A stretch of 64,000 nucleotides of DNA from Anaerolineae bacterium (GTDB taxonomy: Bacteria > Chloroflexota > Anaerolineae > Promineifilales > Promineifilaceae), in NCBI GenBank assembly GCA_020848035.1, contig JADLAX010000026.1:186001-250000 (forward strand). The letters run 5' to 3'. Below are positions 8,273 through 17,389 of the stretch, piece by piece. The stretch's first letter is position 1. Each line of letters starts with the position of its first letter. Made by a program: the position numbers and the translations under genes. The notes under the pieces were generated by a model. That model was not told the DNA's origin. It did no database searches and was given only the letters and a program-made list of their open reading frames with translations.

Positions 8273-8330
8273 GGGCATTCAGACCTACAAATTACCCAAT
8301 TGCTCAATTACTCAATTACAAATCGCAGCA
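8273..8330. repeat. AT-rich intergenic repeat (CAATTACT words)
   Basis: Spacer between lepA and pyrD with tandem CAATTGCT/CAATTACT/CAATTAC words facing GCAATTGGGC, able to fold into an imperfect hairpin. Same construction principle as the other spacers but with an 8-bp word. Confidence 0.5.
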
Positions 8331-8332
8331 AA

Positions 8333-10138
8333 TTAATCATCATTCAGCTGCAAAACAGCCATAAACGCTTCCTGCGGCACCTCCACCGTGCCAATCATCT
8401 TCATGCGCTTCTTGCCTTTCTTCTGCTTTTCCAGCAGCTTGCGCTTACGAGTAATGTCACCGCCGTAGCACTTGGCCAACACGTCCTTACGCATCGCCTG
8501 CACCGTGGCCCGGCTGATAACCCGCTTGCCGGTGGCAGCTTGAATCGGCACCTCAAACATCTGGCGCGGAATCTTTTTGCGCAGCACGGTCACCAATTTT
8601 TGCCCACGATGATAGGCATCATCTTTGTGCACAATCATCGCCAGAGCATCCACCGGCTGCTTGTTGACCAGCACTTCTAGCTTCACCAGGTTAGAGGCAC
8701 GGTAGCCGGCCATCTCATAATCCATCGAGGCATAACCCCGCGTGCCGCTTTTGAGCTTGTCGTAAAAATCGATGATGATTTCTGCCAGGGGAATATCAAA
8801 TTTCAGGACGACTCGTCCGGGGGCTGGATATTCCTGGCCCACAAACTCGCCGCGCCGCTTAATCACCAGATCCATCACCACCCCGTAATACTCATCGGGC
8901 GTGAAGATTTGCACATGCATCCACGGCTCGCGAATCTCGTCAATCATCCCTTCATCCGGCAGGTCCGCCGGGCTGTCGATGATCCGTTCCTCGCCCGTGT
9001 GGGCCATTTTCAGTTCATAACGCACGCTAGGCGCGGTGGCAATGAGGTCTAGATCGTACTCACGCTCTAACCGTTCCTGGATAATTTCCATATGGAACAG
9101 CCCCAAAAAGCCGCAGCGAAAACCAAAGTTGAGTGCGTTAGAAGTTTCCGGTTCAAATACCAGGGCGGCATCATTAAGCTGCAACCGCTCCAACGCTTCT
9201 TTAAGCAGCGAATAATCTTCGCCTTCGGTGGGGTAAAAGCCCGCAAACACCATCGGTTTGACCGCCTGATAACCGGGCAGCGGCTCCGCAGCTGGCTGAT
9301 CGCGCAGGGTGATGGTGTCACCGACGCGGCATTCGCGCACCGTCTTCAGGCCAGTGGCGATGTAGCCCACTTCACCTGCGGAAAGAGTATCAACTGGCTT
9401 CAAGGCGGGTGCAAAAATGCCAATTTCAATCGGTTCGGCGGTCACTTCGTTAGACATCATCTGCACCCACTGTCGCTTATTCAGCGTGCCTTCAAAGACA
9501 CGCACGTAAGCAATGACCCCTTTGTAGGAATCATAGTGGGAATCGAACACCAGGGCACGCAGCGGCTTCCCATCATCGATGCTGGGCGGCGGCACACGCT
9601 CCACGATAGCTTCCAGCACCTGCTCAATGTTGGTCCCTGCCTTGGCGCTGATGGGAATTACGTCCTCCGCCGACAGGCCAATGATGTTTTCGATCTCTTC
9701 GGCTACCTCTTCAGGCATGGCTGCGGGTAGATCGATCTTGTTCACCACGGGGATAATTTCCAGGTCAGATTCCAGGGCCAGGTAAAGGTTGGCCAGGGTC
9801 TGCGCCTCGATGCCCTGGGTGGCATCCACCACCAGCAGGGCACCTTCGCAGCCTTGTAGGGCACGGCTGACCTCATAGCCAAAATCGACATGGCCAGGAG
9901 TATCGATGAGATTCATGATATAGTCATTGCCATCTTTGGCGGTGTACTTCATGCGTACGGCCGAAGCTTTGATGGTGACGCCTTTTTCGCGTTCCAGGTC
10001 CATGCTGTCGAGCACCTGCTCCTGCATTTCGCGGTCGGTGAGCGTGCCGGTGGCCTGGAGCAAACGATCCGCCAGGGTCGATTTGCCATGATCGATATGG
10101 GCAATGATGCAAAAATTTCGTATGTTACTTTGTGTCAT
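8333..10138 (-). CDS. lepA: Elongation factor 4 (LepA)
   Basis: Ribosome-associated GTPase, 601 aa, the usual LepA length. Domain I has the G motifs [18 protein letters not shown] and SAK; domains II-III and V follow, with the LepA-specific C-terminal domain ([25 protein letters not shown]). It promotes or edits translocation under stress and acts in ribosome biogenesis (family knowledge). The start at 10138 ([16 protein letters not shown]) is preferred over an upstream in-frame ATG; a good promoter lies immediately upstream and implies a leaderless mRNA. Likely monocistronic or followed by pyrD on the same strand. Confidence 0.97.
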   Translation of the reverse strand: MTQSNIRNFCIIAHIDHGKSTLADRLLQATGTLTDREMQEQVLDSMDLEREKGVTIKASAVRMKYTAKDGNDYIMNLIDTPGHVDFGYEVSRALQGCEGALLVVDATQGIEAQTLANLYLALESDLEIIPVVNKIDLPAAMPEEVAEEIENIIGLSAEDVIPISAKAGTNIEQVLEAIVERVPPPSIDDGKPLRALVFDSHYDSYKGVIAYVRVFEGTLNKRQWVQMMSNEVTAEPIEIGIFAPALKPVDTLSAGEVGYIATGLKTVRECRVGDTITLRDQPAAEPLPGYQAVKPMVFAGFYPTEGEDYSLLKEALERLQLNDAALVFEPETSNALNFGFRCGFLGLFHMEIIQERLEREYDLDLIATAPSVRYELKMAHTGEERIIDSPADLPDEGMIDEIREPWMHVQIFTPDEYYGVVMDLVIKRRGEFVGQEYPAPGRVVLKFDIPLAEIIIDFYDKLKSGTRGYASMDYEMAGYRASNLVKLEVLVNKQPVDALAMIVHKDDAYHRGQKLVTVLRKKIPRQMFEVPIQAATGKRVISRATVQAMRKDVLAKCYGGDITRKRKLLEKQKKGKKRMKMIGTVEVPQEAFMAVLQLNDD

Positions 10139-10145
10139 GGGCTGT

Positions 10146-10174
10146 AGTATATCAAAATGGGCAGTAAGGGTGAA
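10146..10174 (-). promoter_or_regulatory. lepA promoter, leaderless layout
   Basis: On the minus strand TTCACC (10174-10169), exact 17-bp spacer, TATACT (10151-10146), then 7 nt to the ATG. No Shine-Dalgarno sequence is present, consistent with leaderless initiation. Confidence 0.6.
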
Positions 10175-10231
10175 ATTTATCATGGGCGAGACGGCCGTTG
10201 CCTCTGAAACGGCCCCAAAAGTGAGGATGTA

Positions 10232-10732
10232 ATGACTTCAGCGCACGAAACGGCCGATCCGCTGCGGCCGCACAGCCACGAACCCAATCCGGTGCCGCCG
10301 GGCGACGATGCGACAATACAATTTGTGGGGGTAGACGGCCGTACTCACCCCCTTACCGTCGCCGATCTGCAGCGCTTGCCGGAAGTTTCTGTGGCCAACT
10401 GCTATATCGTCAGCACCGGGCACGGCACATCTGGCCCTTTCACGTTTACCGGTGCGGCCCTGCTGGCGGTGATAAGCGCAAACAGTTTGGACACGTGGAC
10501 CGAGGTAGAGGTGGTTAGCGCCGACGGATTTGGCAACCGCGTTTATGCAGCTGAACTTTTTAAACCAGATCCTGCTGGTCCCATCCTGCTGGCCTACGCG
10601 CTGGATGGTCAACTGCTGAACCGGGCTCAAGGGTTGGTGCGTCTCATCGTCCCCAGCGAGCGGGATGATGCGCTGCGGCAGGTGAAGTGGGTGCGTGAAG
10701 TGAGAGTGGTGGGGGATGGGAAACGGCCGTAA
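10232..10732 (+). CDS. Molybdopterin-binding (sulfite oxidase-fold) domain protein
   Basis: A 166-residue protein resembling the oxidoreductase molybdopterin-binding domain (SUOX fold) but shorter than true sulfite oxidases. Visible are [28 protein letters not shown], in which the Cys may correspond to the metal-ligand Cys, and [10 protein letters not shown], the strand-helix that follows it in the family. The middle ([19 protein letters not shown]) and end ([25 protein letters not shown]) also fit. No signal peptide and no partner subunit nearby. Enzymatic activity is doubtful; it could be a non-catalytic ligand-binding descendant. Confidence 0.65.
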   Translation: MTSAHETADPLRPHSHEPNPVPPGDDATIQFVGVDGRTHPLTVADLQRLPEVSVANCYIVSTGHGTSGPFTFTGAALLAVISANSLDTWTEVEVVSADGFGNRVYAAELFKPDPAGPILLAYALDGQLLNRAQGLVRLIVPSERDDALRQVKWVREVRVVGDGKRP

Positions 10733-10735
10733 AAA

Positions 10736-10761
10736 AGCCCTGGAACACCGTTGCCAGGGCA
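10736..10761 (+). terminator. Hairpin after the molybdopterin-fold gene
   Basis: GCCCTGG (10737-10743) pairs with CCAGGGC (10754-10760) across a 10-nt loop. An A-run precedes the stem and there is no clear T-run after, so it may work better for the opposite strand. Confidence 0.45.
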
Positions 10762-10799
10762 ATTGAAACTTCAGATGTTCAGCTGTTTAACCACTCAAC

Positions 10800-11276
10800 C
10801 TACGATGCGTACACAATTCGTTCAGTCAGAGACTTCACAAAATCTTCGAGTCCCTGGTCTGCGTTCCGGTGCAGGGTCAGCCGATCGGAGAAAACCTGTT
10901 CCACGTCATCTGCCAGGTGACTGTTACTGCCCGTCACCGCTACCCGACCTCGACCACTATTAAACTCCATGAGCAGTGACTTCACCCGAGCATCGTGCCG
11001 CAGCGCTTCACCATTACGTCCACCTGAAGGCAGAATAAGTAAACAATCTTCACCAGCTGGATCAAAAGGCTTATCGGCCAGCGCAAAGTCAGCCTTTAGC
11101 CCAACACCCTGCCGACTGTATACCAGCTTGTCAAACAAGCTCACGCTCTTAATAGAAAGTCCGGCCTGACGAAATTTATGCAAAAAGTAAATCACTTCAA
11201 ATTCATCAAAACCATCGCCAATTAAGATGTAGCTCTGCGATCTTCTCTTTCGACTATTGCGGTAGGGTAAGGACAT
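10800..11276 (-). CDS. DJ-1/PfpI-like protein lacking the catalytic Cys
   Basis: A 158-residue protein of the DJ-1/PfpI (class I glutamine amidotransferase-like) fold. Pattern: YILIGDGFDEFEVIYFLHKFRQAGLSIKSVSL (the family's beta1-alpha1 with the conserved acidic residue), then DCLLILPSGGRNG and VAVTGSNSHLA. At the nucleophile elbow, where the family has a Cys-His or Cys-Gly pair, this protein has TGSNS, so hydrolase activity seems lost. GAGGAG precedes the ATG. Adjacent, on the same strand, is a 59-residue membrane peptide gene. Could be a sensor or scaffold; the family call is moderate. Confidence 0.65.
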   Translation of the reverse strand: MSLPYRNSRKRRSQSYILIGDGFDEFEVIYFLHKFRQAGLSIKSVSLFDKLVYSRQGVGLKADFALADKPFDPAGEDCLLILPSGGRNGEALRHDARVKSLLMEFNSGRGRVAVTGSNSHLADDVEQVFSDRLTLHRNADQGLEDFVKSLTERIVYAS

Positions 11277-11354
11277 GTTGCTCCTCGTGTTGCCAACAAC
11301 TCACAAGGTGGTGACTACCTTGCTTAAGACAAATTAATAAGAAATTTTTAATGG

Positions 11355-11534
11355 CTATACGCCGGTGCAAACACCACCGCTTGAAACACAGTAGCGTAGA
11401 AGCTCTGGATCGCTAGCGATTTGAAGTCCGCCGACATTGGCCACTATAGCAAATGCCAAAATAGTCAACAGACCTACAATAGCCAAAGCCAGTAAGAAAA
11501 ATGCAATCTTATTGTCGGTAATTACAGATGTCAT
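11355..11534 (-). CDS. 59-residue single-span membrane peptide with a C-terminal Cys pair
   Basis: A short gene with a strong Shine-Dalgarno sequence (GGAGG then TTTTTC then ATG at 11534). The product has a polar N-terminus (MTSVITDNK), one hydrophobic segment (residues 10-32, IAFFLLALAIVGLLTILAFA) and an outside tail ending YCVSSGGVCTGV, in which two Cys seven residues apart could form a disulfide loop. No homology is recognised. It sits upstream of the DJ-1-like gene on the same strand and is divergent from the NB-ARC/TPR pair, with an 11-bp direct repeat in the shared spacer. It may be a processed signal, an inhibitor or a small membrane regulator; this is inference. Confidence 0.65.
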   Translation of the reverse strand: MTSVITDNKIAFFLLALAIVGLLTILAFAIVANVGGLQIASDPELLRYCVSSGGVCTGV

Positions 11535-11640
11535 GAAAAACCTCCTCTCACAAAGACAGATAATTGCCCTCTTCTATGAGTTTTGAATAGGGCGTAGAAC
11601 TAACTTAATACAACCATACCAAAAACCAGCTCTAACAAAC

Positions 11641-11667
11641 TTCAAATTGACTTCAATATGACTTCAA
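11641..11667. promoter_or_regulatory. 11-bp tandem direct repeats between divergent genes
   Basis: TTCAAATTGAC, TTCAATATGAC, then TTCAA. An 11-bp head-to-tail spacing is what OmpR/PhoB-type response regulators bind. It lies 110 nt before the NB-ARC start and 107 nt before the divergent small-peptide start. Regulator unknown. Confidence 0.5.
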
Positions 11668-11777
11668 CCCCCCTGCAAAATATTTTCAAAAGCAGGTAAG
11701 ATAGCTTATGATCCTTATGTGACGAGCACTTTTGCACACAAAATGGTGGAGCTTACAATTAAGTAACGAGGAATACT

Positions 11778-13190
11778 GTGATTAGTTCGGATGACGTTTT
11801 AGCCGCTTTACGCTTATGGCATGGAGGAGAAACAAACTTCTGGCCGCTGGCAAAAATGCGCCTAGGCTTGAGTCTTAACCAAGCCGAGGACGTTTACAGC
11901 ACACTGGCAGAAGCCGGGCCAGCCGCAAACAACCGAGCTATTTTAAGCTATGGCCTCGAACAGCTGCGCAGCGTCTCGCCCGAGGCGGAAGAACTCTTAA
12001 AGGAGCGATTTGAAAACAGACGGGATGTTTTAACCGTAGCAAATCGCTTAAACATTTCCGAATCAACGCTATATTATCGGCAGCGGCAGGCTGTCTCTCA
12101 TCTGACTGATATTTTGAACCAGCTCGAAGATGTCGCGAGCAGTGAATGGCGGGCGAAAATGAACGGCCGTCTCAGCATCCCGTCTTATGAAACGCTGGTA
12201 GGAATTACCAATGCAGAAAAGTTATTAACCGAAGCCTTATTTAGTGAGAAAGAGCACTTTATTGTTTCGATTGACGGCATTGGCGGTCTTGGTAAAACCG
12301 CATTGGCTGATTACTTAACTCGTCAAACCATCAAAACAACGCGGTTTGATGAGATCGCCTGGGTAACGGCAAAACATACCCATCTGTCCATGTTAGGGCG
12401 GTTGCAAATTGAAAGCGGCCGTCCTGCGCTTACTTTGCCACTATTGATAGAAAAACTATGTACACAGTTTAATCTGACGACCAGCAACAGCTCCACACAG
12501 TTACAGCGACAAAGAATGCTGTACAAATTCATGAAAGATAGGCGTTGTCTAGTCGTGATTGATAACTTGGAGACTGTTGCCGACTATCGCAGCCTCATAC
12601 CCGAGCTACAAAAGTGGCAAGATCCAGCAAAGTTTTTACTTACTTCACGCATTAGACTGTTATCGGAACCGGGCATTTTCTCTTACTCGCATAAGGAGTT
12701 GGACAAAAACTCTTCTTTACAGTTGATTCGTCAAGAAGCAAAACGAGGTGGTTTCACTGACCTGGCTGCAGCCTCCGATGAGGATATTTTGAAAATTTAT
12801 GAGGTGGTAGGTGGGAATCCTCTTGCTCTAAAGCTGATTATTGGCCAGTTGCGCTTTTACTCATTGTCTAGTGTCTTAAGTCGGTTTGCGGCTAAAAAGC
12901 TGACTGAAACCAACGAAGGTATTTTTGATTACATCTTTAGGGAAATCTGGGAATCGCTGGATGATAATAGCAAAACAATTTTGATCAGCCTGACCCAAGC
13001 AGGAGAATCTGGCTTTACCGTAGAACATTTGATGGCTGTCGCTGAATTAGATGAACCAATTGTCTACAGCTCGGTAACAGGATTGGTATTATCTTCACTA
13101 GTTGACATAACAGGAACCCTCTTTGAAAGAAGATACAAACTCCACCGTCTTACGGAGATTTTCTTGCTACGTATGATTGAGGAAGAATAA
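11778..13190 (+). CDS. NB-ARC (STAND) ATPase with N-terminal helix-turn-helix region
   Basis: A 470-residue signal-transduction ATPase. The first 110 residues are helical with a likely HTH (DVLTVANRLNISESTLYYRQRQAVSHL). The NB-ARC domain follows: P-loop GIGGLGKTALA near residue 168, Walker B CLVVIDNLE near 256, sensor-like FLLTSRIR near 290, and the GNPLAL box near 345, then a winged-helix end (LSSLVDITGTLFERRYKLHRLTEIFL). STAND proteins switch on by nucleotide-driven oligomerisation and serve as regulators or defence sensors. Start is GTG with GAGGAA upstream. It lacks its own repeat sensor, which is supplied by the TPR protein overlapping it by one base, so the pair appears to be a split STAND protein. 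Confidence 0.88.
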   Translation: MISSDDVLAALRLWHGGETNFWPLAKMRLGLSLNQAEDVYSTLAEAGPAANNRAILSYGLEQLRSVSPEAEELLKERFENRRDVLTVANRLNISESTLYYRQRQAVSHLTDILNQLEDVASSEWRAKMNGRLSIPSYETLVGITNAEKLLTEALFSEKEHFIVSIDGIGGLGKTALADYLTRQTIKTTRFDEIAWVTAKHTHLSMLGRLQIESGRPALTLPLLIEKLCTQFNLTTSNSSTQLQRQRMLYKFMKDRRCLVVIDNLETVADYRSLIPELQKWQDPAKFLLTSRIRLLSEPGIFSYSHKELDKNSSLQLIRQEAKRGGFTDLAAASDEDILKIYEVVGGNPLALKLIIGQLRFYSLSSVLSRFAAKKLTETNEGIFDYIFREIWESLDDNSKTILISLTQAGESGFTVEHLMAVAELDEPIVYSSVTGLVLSSLVDITGTLFERRYKLHRLTEIFLLRMIEEE

Positions 13191-14410
13191 TGGGTTTAAG
13201 ACCAGCCATTTCTGAACAAACTCGATGGCAAACTGTGCTGAAGCAGCAGAAGCTTGCTAACGCTCGACGCTGGTTGGAAATTTTAGAAGCAAGTGTGGAA
13301 CCCGTTTCACTTGTTCACGAAGACTATGACAATTTTCTCAGAGCTCTTGAAACTACCCTTCAAAGTGAAGAAACGTTTGACTTATCATACAAACTTAGCC
13401 AGATCTTATACCCGATAATTTTTGGATATGCTGACTGGGATCGTTGGCTGATTTACTTGCAACAGATTCACTTTATGAGTCGTCAGTTAAGTCGCGTTCG
13501 GGAAGAAGCGCGGCTGCTAGAACAAATTGGCGACCTTTTGTATCACAAAGGTGACTTACGCGACGCAGAAGAAAACTACCATACAGCGAGCCTTTTATAT
13601 AAGAGTCGGGGCCATCTTTCCAATTACTCTCGAATACTAGCAATGCTTGCCTCACTAAAGGATATCCGAGGCGAGTCGGAAGAAGGCATTTTATTATGCC
13701 AGATTGCATTTGAGACGGCCGTTCAAGCTCAGGACGAACTAGCACAAGCTAATGCTTACCTTAATCTTGCCAATATCTATCGTAGAATTCGCAATTGGGA
13801 ACAGGCTCTTGAAACAGCTCAAACCGCCTATGCTATATATCATAGGCTAGGTCATTCAACCCTGTTGACCAAAACGTCAATCACGCTTATCGCAATTTGG
13901 GCGGAATCCGGTGAATGGGGAAAAATTGATCAACTGTCCCGGGAGTTGATGTCTGTCCTCAGCAGTTCTGGGGATGTACACAACTTAAGCCAGTTAAAGA
14001 ATAATCTGGGCATCCTGGCGTTTAGCCAGGGGAATTACAATATGGCCGAGACCGCCTGGCAGGAAGCACTGCAGCTGCATTCGCAAATTCAGGAGCCGAC
14101 TGAGCTGGCCGGTATTTACAACAATCTGGGGATGGTTTATACCCAACTAGAAGAATGGGAAACGGCCGAAGATATGCTCCTCAAAGCCATCACCGCCTAT
14201 CGCCGGTTTGGCGACATCTTCAACTGGGCCAATTCCCTGGATAACCTGGCCGATTTGTATGAAGCCCGCGGCGAAACGGCCGAATTTCAACATACTTTGC
14301 AGGAAGCCATAGCTGGTTTGCAGGTGCTTAAAGAAACCCCCCATGCCGTTGAACTGCTCAACTACATGAGCCAACGCCTCATTTCCGCGGCTGCTTCGCC
14401 CGCGAACTAA
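13190..14410 (+). CDS. TPR protein, partner of the NB-ARC ATPase
   Basis: A 406-residue all-helical protein with tandem tetratricopeptide repeats, clearest in residues 110-370: DLLYHKGDLRDAEENYHTASLLY, NAYLNLANIYRRIRNWEQAL, LGILAFSQGNYNMAETAWQEAL, YNNLGMVYTQLEEWETAED. The ATG shares its A with the TAA of the ATPase gene (TAATG), so the two are translationally coupled. It probably supplies the sensor/scaffold part of a STAND system; no effector domain such as a nuclease, TIR or protease is visible in either protein. The N-terminal 100 residues are divergent and may be degenerate repeats. Confidence 0.85.
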   Translation: MGLRPAISEQTRWQTVLKQQKLANARRWLEILEASVEPVSLVHEDYDNFLRALETTLQSEETFDLSYKLSQILYPIIFGYADWDRWLIYLQQIHFMSRQLSRVREEARLLEQIGDLLYHKGDLRDAEENYHTASLLYKSRGHLSNYSRILAMLASLKDIRGESEEGILLCQIAFETAVQAQDELAQANAYLNLANIYRRIRNWEQALETAQTAYAIYHRLGHSTLLTKTSITLIAIWAESGEWGKIDQLSRELMSVLSSSGDVHNLSQLKNNLGILAFSQGNYNMAETAWQEALQLHSQIQEPTELAGIYNNLGMVYTQLEEWETAEDMLLKAITAYRRFGDIFNWANSLDNLADLYEARGETAEFQHTLQEAIAGLQVLKETPHAVELLNYMSQRLISAAASPAN

Positions 14411-14568
14411 CGCCCCCACAACCACCCCTTGCCAGGTTAACCACGCAGTTTGTAGCTGCTTTACAGGTGTTTTGCAGCCCTTTCTAAGGGCCACTACAGT
14501 TGATTGTGTTACCATGTCGGCAAACGAGTAGTTGTAACCTTCAACTGTCTGCACATGTAAAGTTAGAT

Positions 14569-15360
14569 ATGTCACCAAATTCGCTGCCCCATACAAGCGC
14601 ACAGGCACAACAGTTAGAAACCATCGGTTTCCTGGCCACCGGCATTGCCCACGATTTTAGCAACCTTCTTACCAGCATCGTGGGGCAAACGTCACTGGCA
14701 TTGGCCACCTTACCCCAAGATAATATCGCGCGACTCCATATCGAAAAAGCCATGCAAGCGGCCGAATTTGCGGCGGAACTTACCCGACAGCTGCTCACCT
14801 ACGCCAATTCGCACGACGCACCGGATGAGCTCATCAACCTGAACCAGCTCGTCAATGACAACATCAGCCTGCTCAATACCACGCTGCTCAATGGGGTATC
14901 GTTACAGCTGGACCTTGCCCCAAGCATTCCACCCGTCGAAGCCAAACGGGCGCATATCCAGCAAATTATCATGAATTTGATCATTAATGCGGCGGAATCC
15001 ATTGAGGATGGTCACGGCATTGTGCTGCTGCGCACGGGGTTAGAAAATATACGAGATAGCCAAACGCGACATCATTTTGTCAACGGGCGTTCCCTCTCCC
15101 CCGGCCCCCACATTTACCTGCAAGTCACCGACACCGGTTGTGGCATGACCCCCAAACAGGTGTCACAGATTTTCTCCCCGTTTTTCACCACCAAACCCGC
15201 CGGGCGCGGCCTCGGCCTGGCCACCGTGCTCGATGTCGTCAATCTGTACCAGGGCGGCATTACCGTGGACAGTCAGCCAGGACTGGGTTCCACCTTCTGC
15301 GTCTTTTTGCCGCTGCCCACCCACCTCGGGGCTATGCCCAACATGTCTACCCTACACTAA
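14569..15360 (+). CDS. Sensor-less histidine kinase
   Basis: A 263-residue cytoplasmic histidine kinase with only the HisKA dimerisation domain (phospho-acceptor His in GFLATGIAHDFSNLL, about residue 28, followed by a D/F rather than the usual E/L) and an HATPase_c domain: N box QQIIMNLIINAAESI, G1 VTDTGCGMTP, F box IFSPFFTTK, G2 GRGLGLATVLDVV. No PAS, GAF or membrane sensor and no adjacent response regulator, so it must receive its signal from a partner, possibly a separate receiver or sensor subunit. The ATG at 14569 is chosen; an upstream TTG is less likely. HDF-type H boxes are typical of HPK4-like kinases. Confidence 0.85.
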   Translation: MSPNSLPHTSAQAQQLETIGFLATGIAHDFSNLLTSIVGQTSLALATLPQDNIARLHIEKAMQAAEFAAELTRQLLTYANSHDAPDELINLNQLVNDNISLLNTTLLNGVSLQLDLAPSIPPVEAKRAHIQQIIMNLIINAAESIEDGHGIVLLRTGLENIRDSQTRHHFVNGRSLSPGPHIYLQVTDTGCGMTPKQVSQIFSPFFTTKPAGRGLGLATVLDVVNLYQGGITVDSQPGLGSTFCVFLPLPTHLGAMPNMSTLH

Positions 15361-15363
15361 CAG

Positions 15364-16173
15364 CTACGCATCAACCGGATCGTCAGCCGAAGAGAGGTGG
15401 GATAATACGTCGTCGACGGCCGTTTCCGCCACCCCATCTGCCACCCCCAGCTTCAGCCAGACCAGGAACTCCACGTTACCCTCAGCCCCCGTTACCGAGG
15501 AAGCCACCAGCCCCTGCACGCCAAAATCGTTCTCGTGGCACCACTGCCACAGCTCAACGAGGACGGACCGATGCACGGCCGTATCCTTCACAATCCCGCC
15601 CCGCCCCACTTGCTTCGGACCCGCCTCAAACTGCGGTTTGATCAGCGCCACAATGTTGGCCGATTCGGCCAGCCACAGCTTCACCGCGGGCAAAATCAGG
15701 CGCAGAGAGATAAACGAGACGTCAATGGCCACAAAATCAACCAGTTCGCCGACAGTTTCCAGGTAGCGGGCATTGGTCCGCTCCATCACCACCACCCGCG
15801 CGTCCTGGCGCAATGACCAATCCAGCTGGCCGTACCCCACGTCAATGGCATATACCCGCGCCGCCCCGTTTTGCAGCAGCACATCGGTAAAGCCGCCCGT
15901 GCAGGCGCCCACATCGGCACAAACGGCCCCCGTCACGTCCAGGCCAAACGTGGCCAGCGCCCCGGCCAGCTTAAAGCCGCCGCGCCCCACGTAAGGCAGT
16001 GCCGCTTTGAGCTCGATGGTAGCTTCGGTAGAAACGGCCGTTCCCGGCTTGTCCACCCGCGCTCCATCAACCAGCACCTCGCCTGCCAGGATCACACCCT
16101 GCGCCTTCGACCGCGTCGGCACCAGGCCCCGCGTGACCAGCAGTTTGTCCAGTCGTTCCTTGTTTTTGGCCAA
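15364..16173 (-). CDS. tlyA: TlyA family rRNA 2'-O-methyltransferase
   Basis: A 269-residue protein with an N-terminal S4 RNA-binding domain (RLDKLLVTRGLVPTRSKAQGVILAGEVLVDG) and an FtsJ/RrmJ-type SAM-dependent methyltransferase domain (SAM site ADVGACTGGFTDVLLQ, then AIDVGYGQLDWSL, DVSFISL, ALIKPQFEAG). TlyA methylates ribosomal RNA 2'-OH groups in mycobacteria; in other bacteria it is also annotated as a haemolysin-like protein. Normal length. It begins 12 nt after the stop of the SDR gene on the same strand, so the two are co-transcribed. Its stop faces the end of the kinase gene. Confidence 0.93.
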   Translation of the reverse strand: MAKNKERLDKLLVTRGLVPTRSKAQGVILAGEVLVDGARVDKPGTAVSTEATIELKAALPYVGRGGFKLAGALATFGLDVTGAVCADVGACTGGFTDVLLQNGAARVYAIDVGYGQLDWSLRQDARVVVMERTNARYLETVGELVDFVAIDVSFISLRLILPAVKLWLAESANIVALIKPQFEAGPKQVGRGGIVKDTAVHRSVLVELWQWCHENDFGVQGLVASSVTGAEGNVEFLVWLKLGVADGVAETAVDDVLSHLSSADDPVDA

Positions 16174-16185
16174 CTCGATCTTCCC

Positions 16186-17130
16186 CTACAAGCGCTCGGC
16201 CCAATCCTGCAAAATATCCGCCAGCGACTGGTCCAGGCCGATTTGCGGTGCCCAGCCCGTTTGCGCCTGGATTTTGGCATAGCTGCCGTACAGGCAGGCC
16301 GTGTCCGACGGCCGCATTCGCTCTGGATCACGCTCTACTACCACATCTATCCCGGCAATTTCAATCAGCTTCTGCAAAACCGTCTCGATTTTCACCGGCT
16401 GTCCCGAGCAAATGAGATACGTTTCGCCCGGCTGGCCCTCGGCGGCCAGCAGCTGGTAAGCCCGCACCACGTCGCGCACATCGGTAAAGTCGCGCATCGC
16501 TTCTAGATTACCTACCATGAGCCGATTCGCCCGCTGCCCTAGCTTAATGGCCGCCAGCTGGCTGGCAAAATCGGGGACCACAAAGCCCAGCGCCTGGTGT
16601 GGCCCAATATGGTTAAACGGCCGTGCTTCCACCACAGGCAGCTGATACCGTTCCCAATAAAGCGGCACCAACAGTCCCGCCATCCACTTGCTCACGCCAT
16701 AAGGATGGTTGGGCGCGGGTGGCGTCTGCTCGGTAATGGGCAGCATCTCAGGCCGGATATGCCCATAAATCTCGGCGCTGGTGACGATAAGCACCCGCGG
16801 ACGGCCGTATTGCACCACCGCATGTAATAAATTGGCCGTGCCTACGCTGTTCACCGCCAGGGTCATCCCCGGCTGCTGCCACGAGCGTGCCGGGTATGCC
16901 TGCCCCGCCAGATGGTACACCATGTCGGGCCGGGCTTCGGCCACGACCGTTTCCAACGAGGCCACGTCCAGCAAATCCCCCGCCACTGGCGTAAGGTTCT
17001 CGTGCGCGTGCAGCTCTTGGTGGCTGGTCGCCGCGTGCACCAGCGTGCAGATGGTGTGCCCTGCCGCCAGCAGCTCTTCTACCAGGTGAGAACCGGCAAA
17101 ACCCGTTGCGCCCGTGATAAAAATACGCAT
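16186..17130 (-). CDS. NAD-dependent nucleotide-sugar epimerase/reductase
   Basis: A 314-residue extended SDR. N-terminal Rossmann motif TGATGFAGSHL, then AGDLLD, YHLAGQAYPARSW, catalytic SAEIYG and YGVSK, and substrate-loop ARPFNHIGPHQ, a combination seen in GDP-4-keto-6-deoxy-mannose reductase and GDP-mannose dehydratase relatives; the exact sugar substrate is not decidable. Likely role in deoxy-hexose synthesis for surface glycans. AAAGGA precedes the ATG and a TATAAT lies about 40 nt further upstream. Operon with tlyA. Confidence 0.87.
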   Translation of the reverse strand: MRIFITGATGFAGSHLVEELLAAGHTICTLVHAATSHQELHAHENLTPVAGDLLDVASLETVVAEARPDMVYHLAGQAYPARSWQQPGMTLAVNSVGTANLLHAVVQYGRPRVLIVTSAEIYGHIRPEMLPITEQTPPAPNHPYGVSKWMAGLLVPLYWERYQLPVVEARPFNHIGPHQALGFVVPDFASQLAAIKLGQRANRLMVGNLEAMRDFTDVRDVVRAYQLLAAEGQPGETYLICSGQPVKIETVLQKLIEIAGIDVVVERDPERMRPSDTACLYGSYAKIQAQTGWAPQIGLDQSLADILQDWAERL

Positions 17131-17352
17131 AAAAGTCCTTTTACTGCCTGTTAGCTTATTAAACCGGTCACATTATACCTGCCAAACATGTTCAAGCTAA
17201 AGCGAATCCGCTTCAGCATGGTTATCAATAGTCGAACGTTGCCGAGAAGACAGGACGCCGATGAACGCTGATCCTTTTATCTGCGTCATCCGCGTCAAAC
17301 TGAGTCCCCTTAATTATTACCACGGAAAACCCGGTCCACTTCAGGTTGCATA

Positions 17353-17382
17353 TTGCCCCCACCAGTGTCAGCAAAGTATAAT
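17353..17382 (+). promoter_or_regulatory. Promoter, leaderless layout
   Basis: TTGCCC (17353-17358), 18-bp spacer, TATAAT (17377-17382), then 7 nt to ATG 17390. Upstream 17244-17310 is a spacer repeat of the GATCCTTTTATCTGCGTC type. Confidence 0.55.
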
Positions 17383-17389
17383 GGGTCCT

